Positions 58,001-63,551 of a stretch of 64,000 bases of DNA are shown one piece after another. The stretch is from NCBI RefSeq assembly GCF_027912495.1, contig NZ_CP115463.1:3050501-3114500 (forward strand). The letters run 5' to 3'. This stretch comes from Caulobacter sp. NIBR1757 (GTDB taxonomy: Bacteria > Pseudomonadota > Alphaproteobacteria > Caulobacterales > Caulobacteraceae). The first letter of the stretch is position 1. The number at the start of each line of letters is the position of its first letter. Made by a program: the position numbers and the translations under genes. The notes under the pieces were generated by a model. It was not told where the DNA came from. It did not search any database and saw nothing but the letters and a program-made list of their open reading frames with translations.

Positions 58001-60938
58001 CGAAGACCTGGTCGCCGGTCGTGTAGCTGTTGACCCGTTCGGAGCGGCCGCCGATGTCCATGGCGTCGGCGCGGGCATCGACGGTGACGAAGACCTGGTC
58101 CTCGTTGGTGACGCTGTCGCCGCTGGCGCTGTCGGTCGAGGTGGCGCGGATGCGCAGGGTAAAGTCGGCCTCGGAGTCCGGCGCCGGGGTGATGGTCAGG
58201 CCGGACAGCCGCCAGCCGGTGACATCGACGCTCGTCTGCGCGGCCGAGGCGGTGAAGCTGTGGCCGTCGCCGTCGCTCAGGGTCGCCCCGACCGGGATGC
58301 CGGCGACGCCGATCGACAGGGACTCCGTGCCGAGCGCCGCGCCGGACAGGGCGGCGGTGACGTCGAGAGCGATGGCGCTGTCTTCGCCGCCATGAACGTC
58401 GGCGGCGACCAGGATCGGCCGGTGGGCGGTGTCGGCGGACGCGTTCAGGCCATCGACCGTGAAGCGCTGGCTCCAGATGCTGCCGCCCGAGCCATCATAG
58501 GTCTGGCCGTATTCGCTGGTCTCGTGCTCCCAGGTGACGATGAAGCCATCCGCCGTGGCGGCGACCGATGGCCAGCGCTGGTTGCCGAGGTCATGGACGG
58601 TATCGACCAGGAATTCCTCGTTGAGCACGCTGCCGTCGGCGGCGAAGCGCTTGGCGTAGATGTCCTGGCCGTGGGAGGCGTCGGGCTGTTCGGACATCCA
58701 GACGAGTACGAAACTCCCGTCCGCCAGGGCGGCGACGGCGGGGTCGGCCTGGGTGCTCCACTGGCCGCCGTTGACCCGCAACTGCGGGCTGCGCAGGGTT
58801 CCGTCTGCATTGTAGACCTGGGCCCAGACGGCCAGTCCGGACTGGTCGCTGTGGTTGGACGAGAAGGTCAGGACGAAGCCGCCATCGGCCAGGGCGGCCA
58901 TGCAGCCGTACTTCATGTACTGATCGTGCAGGGTCTGCAGGTTGACCTGCCAGCTGGCGGACGCGGCCGAGCCGTCGGCGTTGGTCCCGCCGACCAGGGC
59001 GCCGGTCACGTCGTAGCGGCGGGCGTAGAGGCCTTCGCCGGAGCCATCGTTGCCGCTGTCGGCGAACATCACGATGAAGCCCCCGTCGGCCAGGCCGAGG
59101 ACGCGGCCCTGGTGCTCGGAGCCGTCGGAGGTGTTGACGCTGTCGGCGACGCTGACCCGGGTCTCGGGCCCGACCTTGGCGCCGGCGGCGTCGAAGCGCT
59201 GGAAGAAGACGTCGTAGCTGCTGCCGCCGTTCATGAAATAGCCGCGGTAGACGGCGACGAAGCCCCCGTCCGCGAGGGCGGTGACGGCGGGGTAGATCTG
59301 CTCGCCGGCGGTCGTCTCATTGAGGCGGAATTCGCCGCCGGCCTTGCTGCCGTCGGCGTTGAACAGCTGGCCGATGGAGACGAGGTCGCCGTCGCCGGAC
59401 TGGCCCGTTGTCCCCCAGACCACCAGGAACTTGCCGCCGACCAGCTGGGTCACCTGCCAGCCGCTGTCGTAGGGCTGATCCCCTGCCGTGGTCGTGTTGA
59501 CCTGGAACTCGGCCCCGGCCCGCGTGCCGTCGGCGTTGTAGCGCTGGGCGAACAGGCCCCAGCCGGAGCCATCGCCGCTGTTGTAGGTGGTCTGGCTCTG
59601 CCAGACGATGACGTAGGACCCATCGGCGGCCGAGGCGACCTGCGGCAGGCGCTGGTTGAAGCCGGTGGCGGTGTTGACCTGGTCCTCGCCGCCGGCCCGG
59701 ACGATGGCCTCTTCCAGGGCGTAGGTCTTCTGGTAGACGGTCCAGCCATCGCCATCGCCGGTGGTCGAATGCCAGACCAGCTGGAAGCCGCCCTCGAAGG
59801 CGCGGATGGACGGCACATACTGGTCGCCGATGAAGTTGCCGGTGTTGGCCAGCACCTCGCCCCCGACCTTGTCGCCCTCGGCGTCGAAGCGCTGGTAGAA
59901 GACGGCGGCCCCGTTGTTGTCGGCGGCGTGCCAGACGACCAGGAAGCCCCCGTCGCTCAGGGCCTGAACCTGCGAGCCCTCGCGCACCGGGCCGTTGGAC
60001 TGATCCCCGCCGGCCGTGGTGCTGGCGCGGAACTCGTCGCCGGCCGGAACCCCGGCGGCGGTCAGGACGCGGGCGTAGACGCCATAGCCGCTGCCGTCCT
60101 GGCCATAGCTGCTCCAGGTGACGACGATGCGGCCGTCTTCCAGCTGCGTGGCGGCCGGCCAGATCTGTTCGCTGGGGGCGTACTGGCTGATGCGGAACTC
60201 GCCGGCCGCGACCGTGCCGTCGGCATTGTAGAGCTTGCCGAAGATATCGACCGAGCCGTCCAGGTGGCGGCTGCCGTAGAGCATCAAGAGCTTGCCGTCG
60301 GCGAGGGCCAGCTGGTTATTCCAGCCCTGCTCGTTGGCCGTCGAGGTGTTGATCAGGGTCTCGGTGCGGCTGTTGCCGTTGGCCGCCCCGTCCCAGCCGA
60401 CGAAATTGCCGGCGCCGTCGAAGCGCTGGGCATAGACGCGGTAGGTGCTGGCGTCGCCGGGGCCGGCGTTGGAGGCCCAGCTGATCACATAGCCGGTCCC
60501 CAGGGCGGTGACCTGCGGGTCGGCCTGCCGCCCGGCGGTGGTGACCGGAACCAGCACCTCGGCCCCGATCGCCGCGCCGTCGGCCCCGAACAGACGGCTG
60601 TAGACCCCCTCGCCCGACCCGTCCTGGCCATCCATGCTGACCCAGACGAATACGAACTTGCCGTCCGGCAGCACGGTGATGTCGGGATAATACTGCCGCC
60701 CGTCCGTCGTCGAATTGACCAGCACCTCCTGGGCTCCGAGGGTCGCTCCATCGGCCGACACCTTCTGGCCGGCGGCATTGTAGCGCTGGAACCAGATGCC
60801 GCCGTTGGCGTCGCCCGCCTGGCCCGAGGAGATCCAGGCGATGACGTAGCCGCCGTCCGGCAGGGTCGCGACCGTGGGGTAGTTCTGCGATCCGGCGGTG
60901 GTGGTGTTGACGACGGTTTCGGTGCGCTGGTTGGGCAT
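43020..60938 (-). CDS. Giant type I secreted RTX protein (5972 residues)
   Basis: A very large, probably cell-surface or released protein without N-terminal signal peptide. It has, in order: ~50-residue propeller-like repeats in three blocks (1-~830, ~980-1780, ~1915-2770), with two cadherin/Ig-like inserts (IPVGATLSDG); a beta-helix segment (~2775-3105); a first RTX patch (~3110-3400); about 15 VCBS repeats; a cadherin-like domain (~5340-5485); a long RTX nonapeptide array (~5486-5870); and a C-terminal SDRFVFSTITDS ... ADRITDF module typical of type I secretion substrates. ATG 60938 has AAGGAC upstream. An adhesin or biofilm matrix role is likely. The HlyB/HlyD-type exporter is not in the window. 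Confidence 0.9.
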   Translation of the reverse strand: MPNQRTETVVNTTTAGSQNYPTVATLPDGGYVIAWISSGQAGDANGGIWFQRYNAAGQKVSADGATLGAQEVLVNSTTDGRQYYPDITVLPDGKFVFVWVSMDGQDGSGEGVYSRLFGADGAAIGAEVLVPVTTAGRQADPQVTALGTGYVISWASNAGPGDASTYRVYAQRFDGAGNFVGWDGAANGNSRTETLINTSTANEQGWNNQLALADGKLLMLYGSRHLDGSVDIFGKLYNADGTVAAGEFRISQYAPSEQIWPAATQLEDGRIVVTWSSYGQDGSGYGVYARVLTAAGVPAGDEFRASTTAGGDQSNGPVREGSQVQALSDGGFLVVWHAADNNGAAVFYQRFDAEGDKVGGEVLANTGNFIGDQYVPSIRAFEGGFQLVWHSTTGDGDGWTVYQKTYALEEAIVRAGGEDQVNTATGFNQRLPQVASAADGSYVIVWQSQTTYNSGDGSGWGLFAQRYNADGTRAGAEFQVNTTTAGDQPYDSGWQVTQLVGGKFLVVWGTTGQSGDGDLVSIGQLFNADGSKAGGEFRLNETTAGEQIYPAVTALADGGFVAVYRGYFMNGGSSYDVFFQRFDAAGAKVGPETRVSVADSVNTSDGSEHQGRVLGLADGGFIVMFADSGNDGSGEGLYARRYDVTGALVGGTNADGSAASASWQVNLQTLHDQYMKYGCMAALADGGFVLTFSSNHSDQSGLAVWAQVYNADGTLRSPQLRVNGGQWSTQADPAVAALADGSFVLVWMSEQPDASHGQDIYAKRFAADGSVLNEEFLVDTVHDLGNQRWPSVAATADGFIVTWEHETSEYGQTYDGSGGSIWSQRFTVDGLNASADTAHRPILVAADVHGGEDSAIALDVTAALSGAALGTESLSIGVAGIPVGATLSDGDGHSFTASAAQTSVDVTGWRLSGLTITPAPDSEADFTLRIRATSTDSASGDSVTNEDQVFVTVDARADAMDIGGRSERVNSYTTGDQVFDIGGDQVSRSPVASWADGSYVVVWQSRDQDGAEWGVFGQRYAADGSAIGTEFQVNSYTPSVQMEASVVALAGGGFVVTWSSFGQITPAGGGDPYYSYQSVFSRVYDAGGNPGAETLVNSFNGYATYQMHSDITALSDGGYLIAWHSDGQDGSSYGTYAQRYNAAGQAVSRDGAGVGADEFRLNTTTANEQSWPSITGLPGGGFIAVWNSNGQAGGSAHDVVIRRFDSAGQPVGAEAVVNQTLAGNQFHPNVTVLSDGGYLIVWQSDNNDGSSWAVMGRVYNADGSARSDEFLANRVTAGDQSKAQAVALSDGGFFIAWHGQGEDMYGYGVFGQRFDSEGDSVGGEFPLDASRTYGEQTFPFLAAGADGSVIAVWQGHDPQADGYWGDGSGWGIFGTRFQLDANPAAPTGGESQVNSKSAHDQSGADIATLTDGSYIVVWRSAPSRGTGDISSNGVFAQRYGADGQPIGSEFTVNTTLTGDQTNPQVAALAGGGYVVTWQSSQGDGAGYGIFAQRFDSAGNATGGEFQVNSGAAGNQYDAQITALTGPNAGGFVITWHQDNGEVEARVFDAAGNPVGADLQVNLQIPRLNGSDAGEYLPAVAATADGGFVIVWRDNDTDGYGTAVFGQRYGLSGGVVTRLGGMQPDGSAATDNFRVNDQTYGNQSDPRVVGLAGGGFLVVFQSDVADSNGAGLVGQIYNAAGGRVGGEFVMTSHVAGTQVLPDLVAMPDGGVLMTWQSDHNDGFDGVDVFVKRFAADGRVLGEEQRVNSYGAGYQGDPAISVVGDGFTVVWTSTGQDGSGNGVFQQHFTFDTGPNGAVADRPTLSAGDTTGDEDTAIALTVSAGLADTDGSETLTLEVSDIPVGATLSDGTHSFTATAADRTVDIAGWTLSSLTITPPADSDADFTLTLRAQSRETVGGDVAWNTDSIRVTVNAVAEVQLPFNDEFDVNTTANGSQYDPQVTAFADGSFVVIWTSDSNAGGAAEDIIGRLFNADGTPAGAEFIVNTYTGYYENRPDVTVLANGDFLVSWTQQDESGWGVFGQRFDADGVKLALDGAGPGTAVRINDTTARDQYWPEVTALADGGWIVTWQSFDQEAAPGQPGDETWGIYAKRYAADGSVVQMYDAAGVASSEVRINVTVAGSQQHGAVVQLAGGGFAFSWYGPDASGGGQYIRFYDASGHPVTSLGTDGEMLVNTTTTSEQGAEGGAMAALTDGGVVVTWHSLNQDGSGYGVYGQVYNADGTTRGGEFHVSAYAYDSQQEPRVTSLPDGGFMVAWTSANQDGDSWGVYAQRFDATGDAVGAEFRLNETTAGDQSTPAIAVQPDGSGVIVVWEAPDGSGGGIDAKLIPLPDAATELAIDTAGVEQQVNSYTTADQLYPSVTKLDDGSYVVVWQSNGQDGSSWGVYAKHFDSDGDAIQLTDSNGDPLWVLDGNGDPVLVPDGQGNQVQVPLTEFRVNSYANSEQRTANVVATADGGFLVVFQSYGNTGAGDGDWGVYARKYDAQMQVQSLLDAGGNPVAELRLNSYTNSTQEAVKAALLEDGSVVVTWQSDGLDGSTWGIASRRIDAAGQLVGVSDTVVNTTTTDQQLSPAIAALTDGDYVITWSAYNHDGSEWGVYAQRFNADGTRDGQEMLVNTLTDSAQIYPSVAGLSDGGYVIAWQTYTGADADNSGYGIAGQRYDAAGNAVGGEFLINGVGYQDQSQVTLVAAPDGGFVVAWTSYQADGSSNGVVARRFDAAGNATEPYGDDVLVNTYSLGDQSGPAIAMLDRGFVAVWHSQGQDGSGYAIEMQRFQGQGLEPPPLIVDAAHGGDSAGDLIFSTLQEALDAAEDGDTVILKGGTYNLSTTAVVDVDDLRIKNAVGETVIINGPAGAAALEVGAGLNITLRGDAVERLVFNAGAGADAAVDFLGTNSGTEILRVTINANGDYGLRFGGGQNGVSISDSTFGGAAAVALVLVRGTASGVAASTGVNVLDSLFSGTGGSGLVTEATGGQILENVFSGDFAEGFAALVAWAAGGDIQDNSFSGPGAGAWFYDLANAYAEATFIGQNAFPAGWAWVQERGGVFSTLKEALATAQAGDTIQATAGDYAGESGLTVADDDLKINAPAGATGIVLALGPGVTTVTFNDAAAIDVTGNGAANIVHGGSGADSVHGAAGDDQLNGRDGNDQLFGDAGADVLTGGSGDDAMQGGADSDRYVVSLGEGHDTVTDVSGADDVLALYTTNFGGNDGLVLSGAAGSTTATFNGDATANVTATGIERVEVTLDNNDGVTLTGAVGAASVRISGGTGANVIDASGLTSATAVTFTGGRGADSFTGSAGLNDTIDYAAEADPGAVTINLAAGTAIDTNGDTDTLSGVENVITGAGADSITGSSVANRIEAGGGNDSVAGGGGIDSFVFRAGFGTDTISDFAPATEFLRFDAAVFATVADVLAAASASGGNTVISAGANSITLTGVTPAQLGAWNIDILGSNDAPTLRAGAPSATLREVGQGVAGTAVSTVALTAADVDGTVAYDAAALTADGWVQGPAGVWTKDGVYGQAVLTIASNSLAYALDNARTATQALQTGQTVTETFTVPVVDDGSLTATRAVTFSIGGSNDAPVGVVDTGTAVEAGVAPGANATGNVLTNDIDVDAGDSKVVSAINGGAVGSALAGAYGSLTLNADGTYSYAIDNANSTVQALRTAAQTLTDSFTYTVRDAAGATSSTTLTITLQGANDAPVAVADTGIAGEAGVAAGSDATGNVLTNDTDVDTGDSKTVSAVTGGTVGSALNGTYGTLTLNADGSYAYAVNNANAAVNALRTTANTLTDSFTYTVADASGATSSTTLTITVRGTNDAPVAVADSGTAVEAGTSAGSAASGNLLTNDTDVDTGDTKAVTAFSQGASNGTIGSGLAGAYGTLTVNANGTWTYVVNDSNATVQALRLAGETLTETFNYTLRDTAGATSASTLTVTIQGANDAPVGVNDAGSANEAGVAAGSNATGNVLTNDTDVDAGDSKTVSALSGGTVGSALNGTYGALTLNADGSYSYAVNNANAAVNALRLSTDTLTDSFTYTVRDTAGATSTATLTITVHGANDAPVGVGDSGTAVEAGTAAGSNVSGNVLANDTDVDTGDATTVSAVTGGAVGASLAGAYGALTLNADGSYSYVVDNANAAVNALRLSTDTLTDVFTYTVRDTAGATSTASLTITVQGANDAPVAEDDTGSASLGVDGGPSNDATGNVLSNDTDVDSGDGKTVTALSGGTVGAALAGQYGTLTLNADGSYTYVIDELDPAVVALGPTDSISETFTYTLADAAGATDTAVLTITVFGANESPTAVADVGAAVEAGVAAGSNASGNVLTNDTDPDAGDSKTVTQVKFGAATGALGSALAGDYGSLTLNADGSYSYAIDNSDAVVQALRTASDTLTEVFTYTMRDTAGATSTTTLTITIQGANDAPVAVADVGTAVEAGVVAGSNATGNVLTNDTDVDAGDGKTVTALTGGTVGSALAGTYGSLTLNTDGSYSYAVNNANSAVQALRTAGQTLSEAFTYTVTDTAGATSSTTLTITIQGANDAPVAVADIGSATEAGTAAGSNATGNVLTNDTDVDGGDGKSVSAVSGGIVGSALAGQYGSLTLNADGSYSYAIDNAHAAVNALRLSTDTLTDSFTYTVTDTAGATSSTTLTITVHGANDAPVAVADTGTAVEAGTAAGSNATGNVLTNDTDVDTGDSKTVTALTGGTVGSALAGAYGSLTLNADGTYSYAVNNASSAVQALRTSAQTLTESFTYTVTDAAGATSATTLTITIQGANDAPVAVADTGSATEAGTSAGSNASGNVLTNDTDVDGGDGKTVSALSGGVVGSASAGAYGALTLNANGTYSYAVDNGNAAVNALAAGQTLTDVFTYTVADTAGATSQATLTITVNGANDAPVAVADTGSATEAGTAPGSNATGNVLANDTDVDSGDALTVAALDGGTLGAALNGDFGALTLNADGSYSYVVNEAAVNSLRTFADTVSDTFTYTVRDAAGATSTASLTITTHGANDAPVAVDDAGAASKDGDGVPIDAVGNVLTNDTDVDSGDSKTVSAITGGTVGAGLIGQHGTLTLNADGSYRYVTDESDPAVLALGPTDSLTETFTYTLTDTAGATDTAVLTITVYGANEAPVAVADVATAVEAGVAAGTDPSGNVLTNDTDEDAGDTQEVTQVQFGATVGTLGSALAGAYGSLTLNADGSYAYVVDNGNATVNALRTAGETLTETFTYTMRDAVGVTSTTTLTITLQGANDAPVAGDDLGDATDGGPNGSGNVLTNDSDVDGGDARTVSAVTGGAVGSAFAGQYGTLTLNANGTWSYVVNGANAAVAALGASQTLTDSFTYTVRDTAGAIDTASLDITVHGINDAPVLDLQASRGGTGTVVGFGDSTGAVSIIPADVLIDDPDDTVLTSATLRLTNPSSGDRLAIGNLPALAALGITASAYDSGTGILTLTGPASESAFQQALHLVTFNSTNPSPPLGDRLIQVTVTDGLATSNIAVATVQVVARMTLYGTAGADNLTGNVGGDTLLGRAGDDLLKGMGGNDQLNGEAGIDRLYGGDGNDRLVGGDDADSLYGEAGDDNLSGDAGDDRLNGGDGDDSLAGGAGKDILTAGAGNDTLRGDDDDDTLNGEAGADRLYGGAGADRLNGGIDGDFLYGDAGDDTLTGFDGDDTLTGGAGADKIYGNLGADRAYGGDDNDQILGDAGGDTLNGDGGDDKIYGGDDNDVLNGGIGNDFLRGDAGDDKLTGADGDDDLAGGDGADILNGGLGIDLLKGDAGDDQLSGDAGADRLYGGDGTDRIYGGDDADQAWGDAGADTLLGQAGDDTLWGGAGLDSLYGGDGVDQIHGGDDADTVSGDAGNDSLWGDAGDDRMLGGDGDDVLIGGIGLDTMTGGSGSDRFVFSTITDSAPGGADRITDFNGALDTVDLSAIDANTGLGGNQAFTWAAAFTGVAGQAVLTYSSVTKVTTLTLDNNGDGVSDFALTFTGQVTGGSGFIL
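43330..44485 (-). repeat. RTX nonapeptide array (C-terminal)
   Basis: About 40 tandem GGxGxDxLx-type units (for example LYGGDGNDRLVGGDDAD) encode a calcium-binding beta-roll at residues ~5486-5870. DNA copies are similar but not identical. Confidence 0.9.
44925..50620 (-). repeat. VCBS / cadherin-like repeat array
   Basis: About 15 regular units plus one divergent unit of ~105-120 residues. Each opens GANDAPVAVADTG, continues with GNVLTNDTDVDxGD and LTLNADGSYSY, and closes with TFTYTVxDxAGAT-like strands. Units share long stretches of DNA identity, for example around 46650 and 47355. Confidence 0.9.
50720..51600 (-). repeat. First, short RTX-like segment
   Basis: A few RTX units (GGSGADSVHGAAGDDQLNG, GGSGDDAMQGG) are followed by a degenerate calcium-binding stretch (GGRGADSFTGSAG, GGGIDSFVFRAGFGTDTISDF) at residues ~3110-3400. 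Confidence 0.8.
51620..52620 (-). other. Right-handed beta-helix domain of the giant protein
   Basis: Residues ~2775-3105 open with STLQEALDAAEDGDTVILK, an entry strand of pectate-lyase-like helices. Short N/G-rich rungs follow (SISDSTFGG, ILENVFSG, IQDNSFSG). A second STLKEALATAQAGDT copy starts a new helix turn, so the module is internally duplicated. Confidence 0.75.
52630..60938 (-). repeat. N-terminal propeller-like repeats of the giant protein
   Basis: Roughly 45-50 units of ~50 residues follow the pattern VNTTTAGDQ, VAALADGGFVVVW, DGSGYGVYAQRYDADG. They are split into three blocks by two inserts (about 58010-58430 and 55190-55575) carrying GEDSAIAL or GDEDTAIAL and IPVGATLSDG. Units resemble beta-propeller blades; the fold is inferred. 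Confidence 0.8.
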
Positions 60939-61295
60939 CGGGGGCTGTCCTTAGACGGAAGCGGCCGCGCGGCGGTGGGCCGGGCGGCTGGCGGAATAAC
61001 AGGGCGTAGGGGTGCGGGGCGTGGGGGTGCGGGGCATGGCGGCGCCGGCGCTGGCGGCGCGGCGTGACGACGGGTCTGCAAAGTGACGCATGCACAGGTC
61101 CCCCGGCGACGCCGGCCGCGGGGGACGGACAGCGCGCCTGCGGACTCGCCGGTGGGATGACGAGCCCTCGGGGGGCTACACACACCGTGGGGATGGCGGC
61201 GGCTGTAAACGGCGTGTGAACAGGCGTCGGTTTGCCGAGGGCGGGGACTGCGGCGGGTTGCCCGGCCCTCGGATGACGTACCCCGCCAAGGGGCA
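60939..61295. other. Intergenic region between the giant RTX gene and the terminase-like gene
   Basis: This GC-rich stretch holds the upstream region of the giant gene. At 61003-61032 a 15-bp unit, GGCGTRGGGGTGCGG, is repeated twice in tandem and then decays. Open frames here lack ribosome-binding sites or family features, and no gene is called. Confidence 0.5.
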
Positions 61296-61330
61296 TTGAC
61301 TTTGTCCAGTATGTTTTATACAGTTACACG
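61296..61330 (+). promoter_or_regulatory. Promoter directly before the terminase-like gene
   Basis: TTGACT (61296-61301) is followed after 17 bp by TACAGT, or after 15 bp by TATACA. The transcript would begin within a few bases of ATG 61331. No Shine-Dalgarno stretch is present, so the mRNA is probably leaderless. The A+T-rich patch stands out from its GC-rich flank. Confidence 0.6.
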
Positions 61331-63406
61331 ATGTCAGACAATCCAGACTCCCCTGCCCCGGCGGACGCCGGCGGCTTTCGCTCGGCCGCGCAGATCATCA
61401 AGGACGCCGGCGGTTCGACCCACGTCTCAAGGGTTTTGCAGCGCCCCCTGCCGACGGTGTCGAACTGGCGGACCGGCGGCATTCCGGACGACCAGTGGGC
61501 CGGCTTCGTCGAGCGGGGCTGGGCGGTCAGCCGCGAGGAGTTGCGGCAGGCGTCCGCCGAGTTGGGCGTGCGCAAGCATGCGGTGGTTCCGTCCGAGGAC
61601 GAGCTGAGAGAGCGGCTGGCGGCGCGAACCGGCGGCCCGCGGACAATGGCGGACATCTTCGAGGATGGCGGCGGGACGATCGCGATCGCCAGGCGTCTTC
61701 CTCGGCCGGGCTCGACGGTGGCGGCCTGGTTGAGAAACGGGGTGCCCGAGGACCAGTGGGACAGCTTTGTCGCCAGAGGGTTGGCCGGCAGCCGGGAAGA
61801 GATGCGGGCGGCCTGTGCGATGCTGGGGGTGCGCCGGCATGAAGCGGCGGAGCCCCCTGCCCCGCCGCCGGCCAGCCAGCGGGAGCAGCGGCGGGTGCGG
61901 GCCCACAAGGGCGGCCTTACCGCCTTCTGCAAGCTGATCGACATCCCCGGCGCCGGGCCGGGACGGAACCTGACCCTGGCCGCCCACCATAAGCTCTGGC
62001 TGGAGAAGCTGGAGGCCGTCGAGCGCGGCGAGATCCGGCGGTTGATGGGCTTCATGCCGCCGGGGTCGGCCAAGTCGACCTATGCGGTCGATGTGTTCAC
62101 GCCCTGGTTCCTGGGCCGGGCAAAGAACCGCAGCGTGCTGACGGTGACCTATGCCACGGCCCTGGCCGGGCGGCGCGGGCGCAAGGCGCGGAGCGTGACG
62201 CGGCAGCCGGTGTTCGCCGCCCTGTTCGGGGTGAAGCCGGATCGGGGCCAGGCCAGCGTCATCGACTGGGGTCTGGATAACGGGTCCGAGTGGATGGGGG
62301 CCGGGATGCTGGCCGGGATCACCGGCAACCGGGCCGACCTGATCGTCATCGACGATCCGGTCAAGAGCCGGGCCGAGGCCGACAGCGAGCTGATCCGGCG
62401 GCGGACGCGGGAGGAGTTCGACGACACGGTGCGCACCCGGTTGAAGGCCGGCGGCCGGATCGTGCTGATCCAGACCCGCTGGCATGAGGATGACCTGGCC
62501 GGGAGCCTGCTGCCGACGGATTACGATGGCCGGTCGGGCCCGGTGCTGTGCCGCGACGGCGAGGTCTGGGAGGTGGTGTCGATCCCGGCCCAGGCCGAGC
62601 GCGAGGACGATCCGCTGGGACGGGCGGTGGGGGACTATCTGTGGCCCGAGTACTGGCGCGAGGATCACTGGAACCAGTTCAAGCTCAACCCGCGCACCTG
62701 GAACGCCCTGTACCAGCAACGGCCGCGGCCGGTGGAGGGGAGCTATTTCGAGCGGGGCTGGTTCAAGCGCTTCCAGGAGCATGAGCTGCCCAAGACGCTG
62801 CGGTACTATGGGTCGAGCGATTATGCGGTGACCGAGGGCGGCGGCGATTTCACCCGGCTGACGGTGTGGGGCGTCGATGCGGCGTTCAACCTTTGGCGGG
62901 TGGCGAGCTGGGGCGGCCAGACGAGCGCCGACCAGTGGATCGAACGCCAGTGCGACCTGATCGCCGACTTCCGTCGGCGGGGCGGCATCCGCCGCTGGTT
63001 CGGCGAGGCGGGGGTGATCCAGCGGGCGGTGGAGCCGATGCTGCGGGCCAAGATGCGGGCCCGGTCGGTGAGTTGCCCGCTGGAGTGGCTGAGCTCGGGG
63101 CAGGACAAGGCGACGCGGGCGCGCTCGGCCCAGAGCCTGGTGCGGGAGGGGCGGATCTTCGTGCGCGACGATGGCGACGGCGACTGTTTCATCGACGAAT
63201 GCGTGGCGTTTCCGCTGGGCCGGTATGACGACGAGGTGGACTGTCTGTCGCTGATCGGCCGCTCGATCGACCGGCTGACGGCGCCGGTGGAGAGCTGGCG
63301 AAAGCTGCCGGAGTTCGCGGACTGTGGGTCGATCTGGGAGCCGGGGGTGAACAGCGGGTTCGGGTTGCCGGAGTTTGCGGATTGCGGAAGCGTGTTTGAC
63401 GATTGA
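61331..63406 (+). CDS. Terminase large subunit-like protein with two N-terminal HTH-like domains
   Basis: A 691-residue protein. Residues 16-84 and 103-171 are two 69-residue repeats, aligned without gaps at 35/69 identity (GGSTHVSRVLQRPLPTVSNW versus GGGTIAIARRLPRPGSTVAAW, both followed by a P-D/E-DQW segment). They look like short Cro-type DNA-binding domains. Then comes a phage terminase large subunit: Walker A PPGSAKST at 242-249, Walker B LIVIDD at 336-341, IVLIQTRWHEDDLAGSLL as coupling motif, and an RNase H-like nuclease half (YGSSDYAVTEGGGDFT, GRYDDEVDCLSLIG). The tail repeats LPEFADCGS twice. No other phage gene is nearby, so it may be a domesticated or lone gene. Confidence 0.85.
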   Translation: MSDNPDSPAPADAGGFRSAAQIIKDAGGSTHVSRVLQRPLPTVSNWRTGGIPDDQWAGFVERGWAVSREELRQASAELGVRKHAVVPSEDELRERLAARTGGPRTMADIFEDGGGTIAIARRLPRPGSTVAAWLRNGVPEDQWDSFVARGLAGSREEMRAACAMLGVRRHEAAEPPAPPPASQREQRRVRAHKGGLTAFCKLIDIPGAGPGRNLTLAAHHKLWLEKLEAVERGEIRRLMGFMPPGSAKSTYAVDVFTPWFLGRAKNRSVLTVTYATALAGRRGRKARSVTRQPVFAALFGVKPDRGQASVIDWGLDNGSEWMGAGMLAGITGNRADLIVIDDPVKSRAEADSELIRRRTREEFDDTVRTRLKAGGRIVLIQTRWHEDDLAGSLLPTDYDGRSGPVLCRDGEVWEVVSIPAQAEREDDPLGRAVGDYLWPEYWREDHWNQFKLNPRTWNALYQQRPRPVEGSYFERGWFKRFQEHELPKTLRYYGSSDYAVTEGGGDFTRLTVWGVDAAFNLWRVASWGGQTSADQWIERQCDLIADFRRRGGIRRWFGEAGVIQRAVEPMLRAKMRARSVSCPLEWLSSGQDKATRARSAQSLVREGRIFVRDDGDGDCFIDECVAFPLGRYDDEVDCLSLIGRSIDRLTAPVESWRKLPEFADCGSIWEPGVNSGFGLPEFADCGSVFDD

Positions 63407-63551
63407 GGGGCTAAGACAGGACGTTGAAAGGGCGACCCGCATGCGATAGTGAACGTTATGAGAACAATTGGTCCGCCTAGCCTTCTCGCTTAAGCCGAAT
63501 TAGGCGACTCTTACAAGGAATCGCGGCGATGATTGATCAGGAGCCACACGC

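Noticed and set aside
51588-61067. A 3159-codon open frame on the + strand opposite the giant RTX gene
   Set aside because: It lies fully antisense to a gene with clear domains. Its translation is low-complexity Gly/Ala/Asp/Val/Arg text without any family motif. Repetitive GC-rich coding DNA often leaves an antisense frame open.
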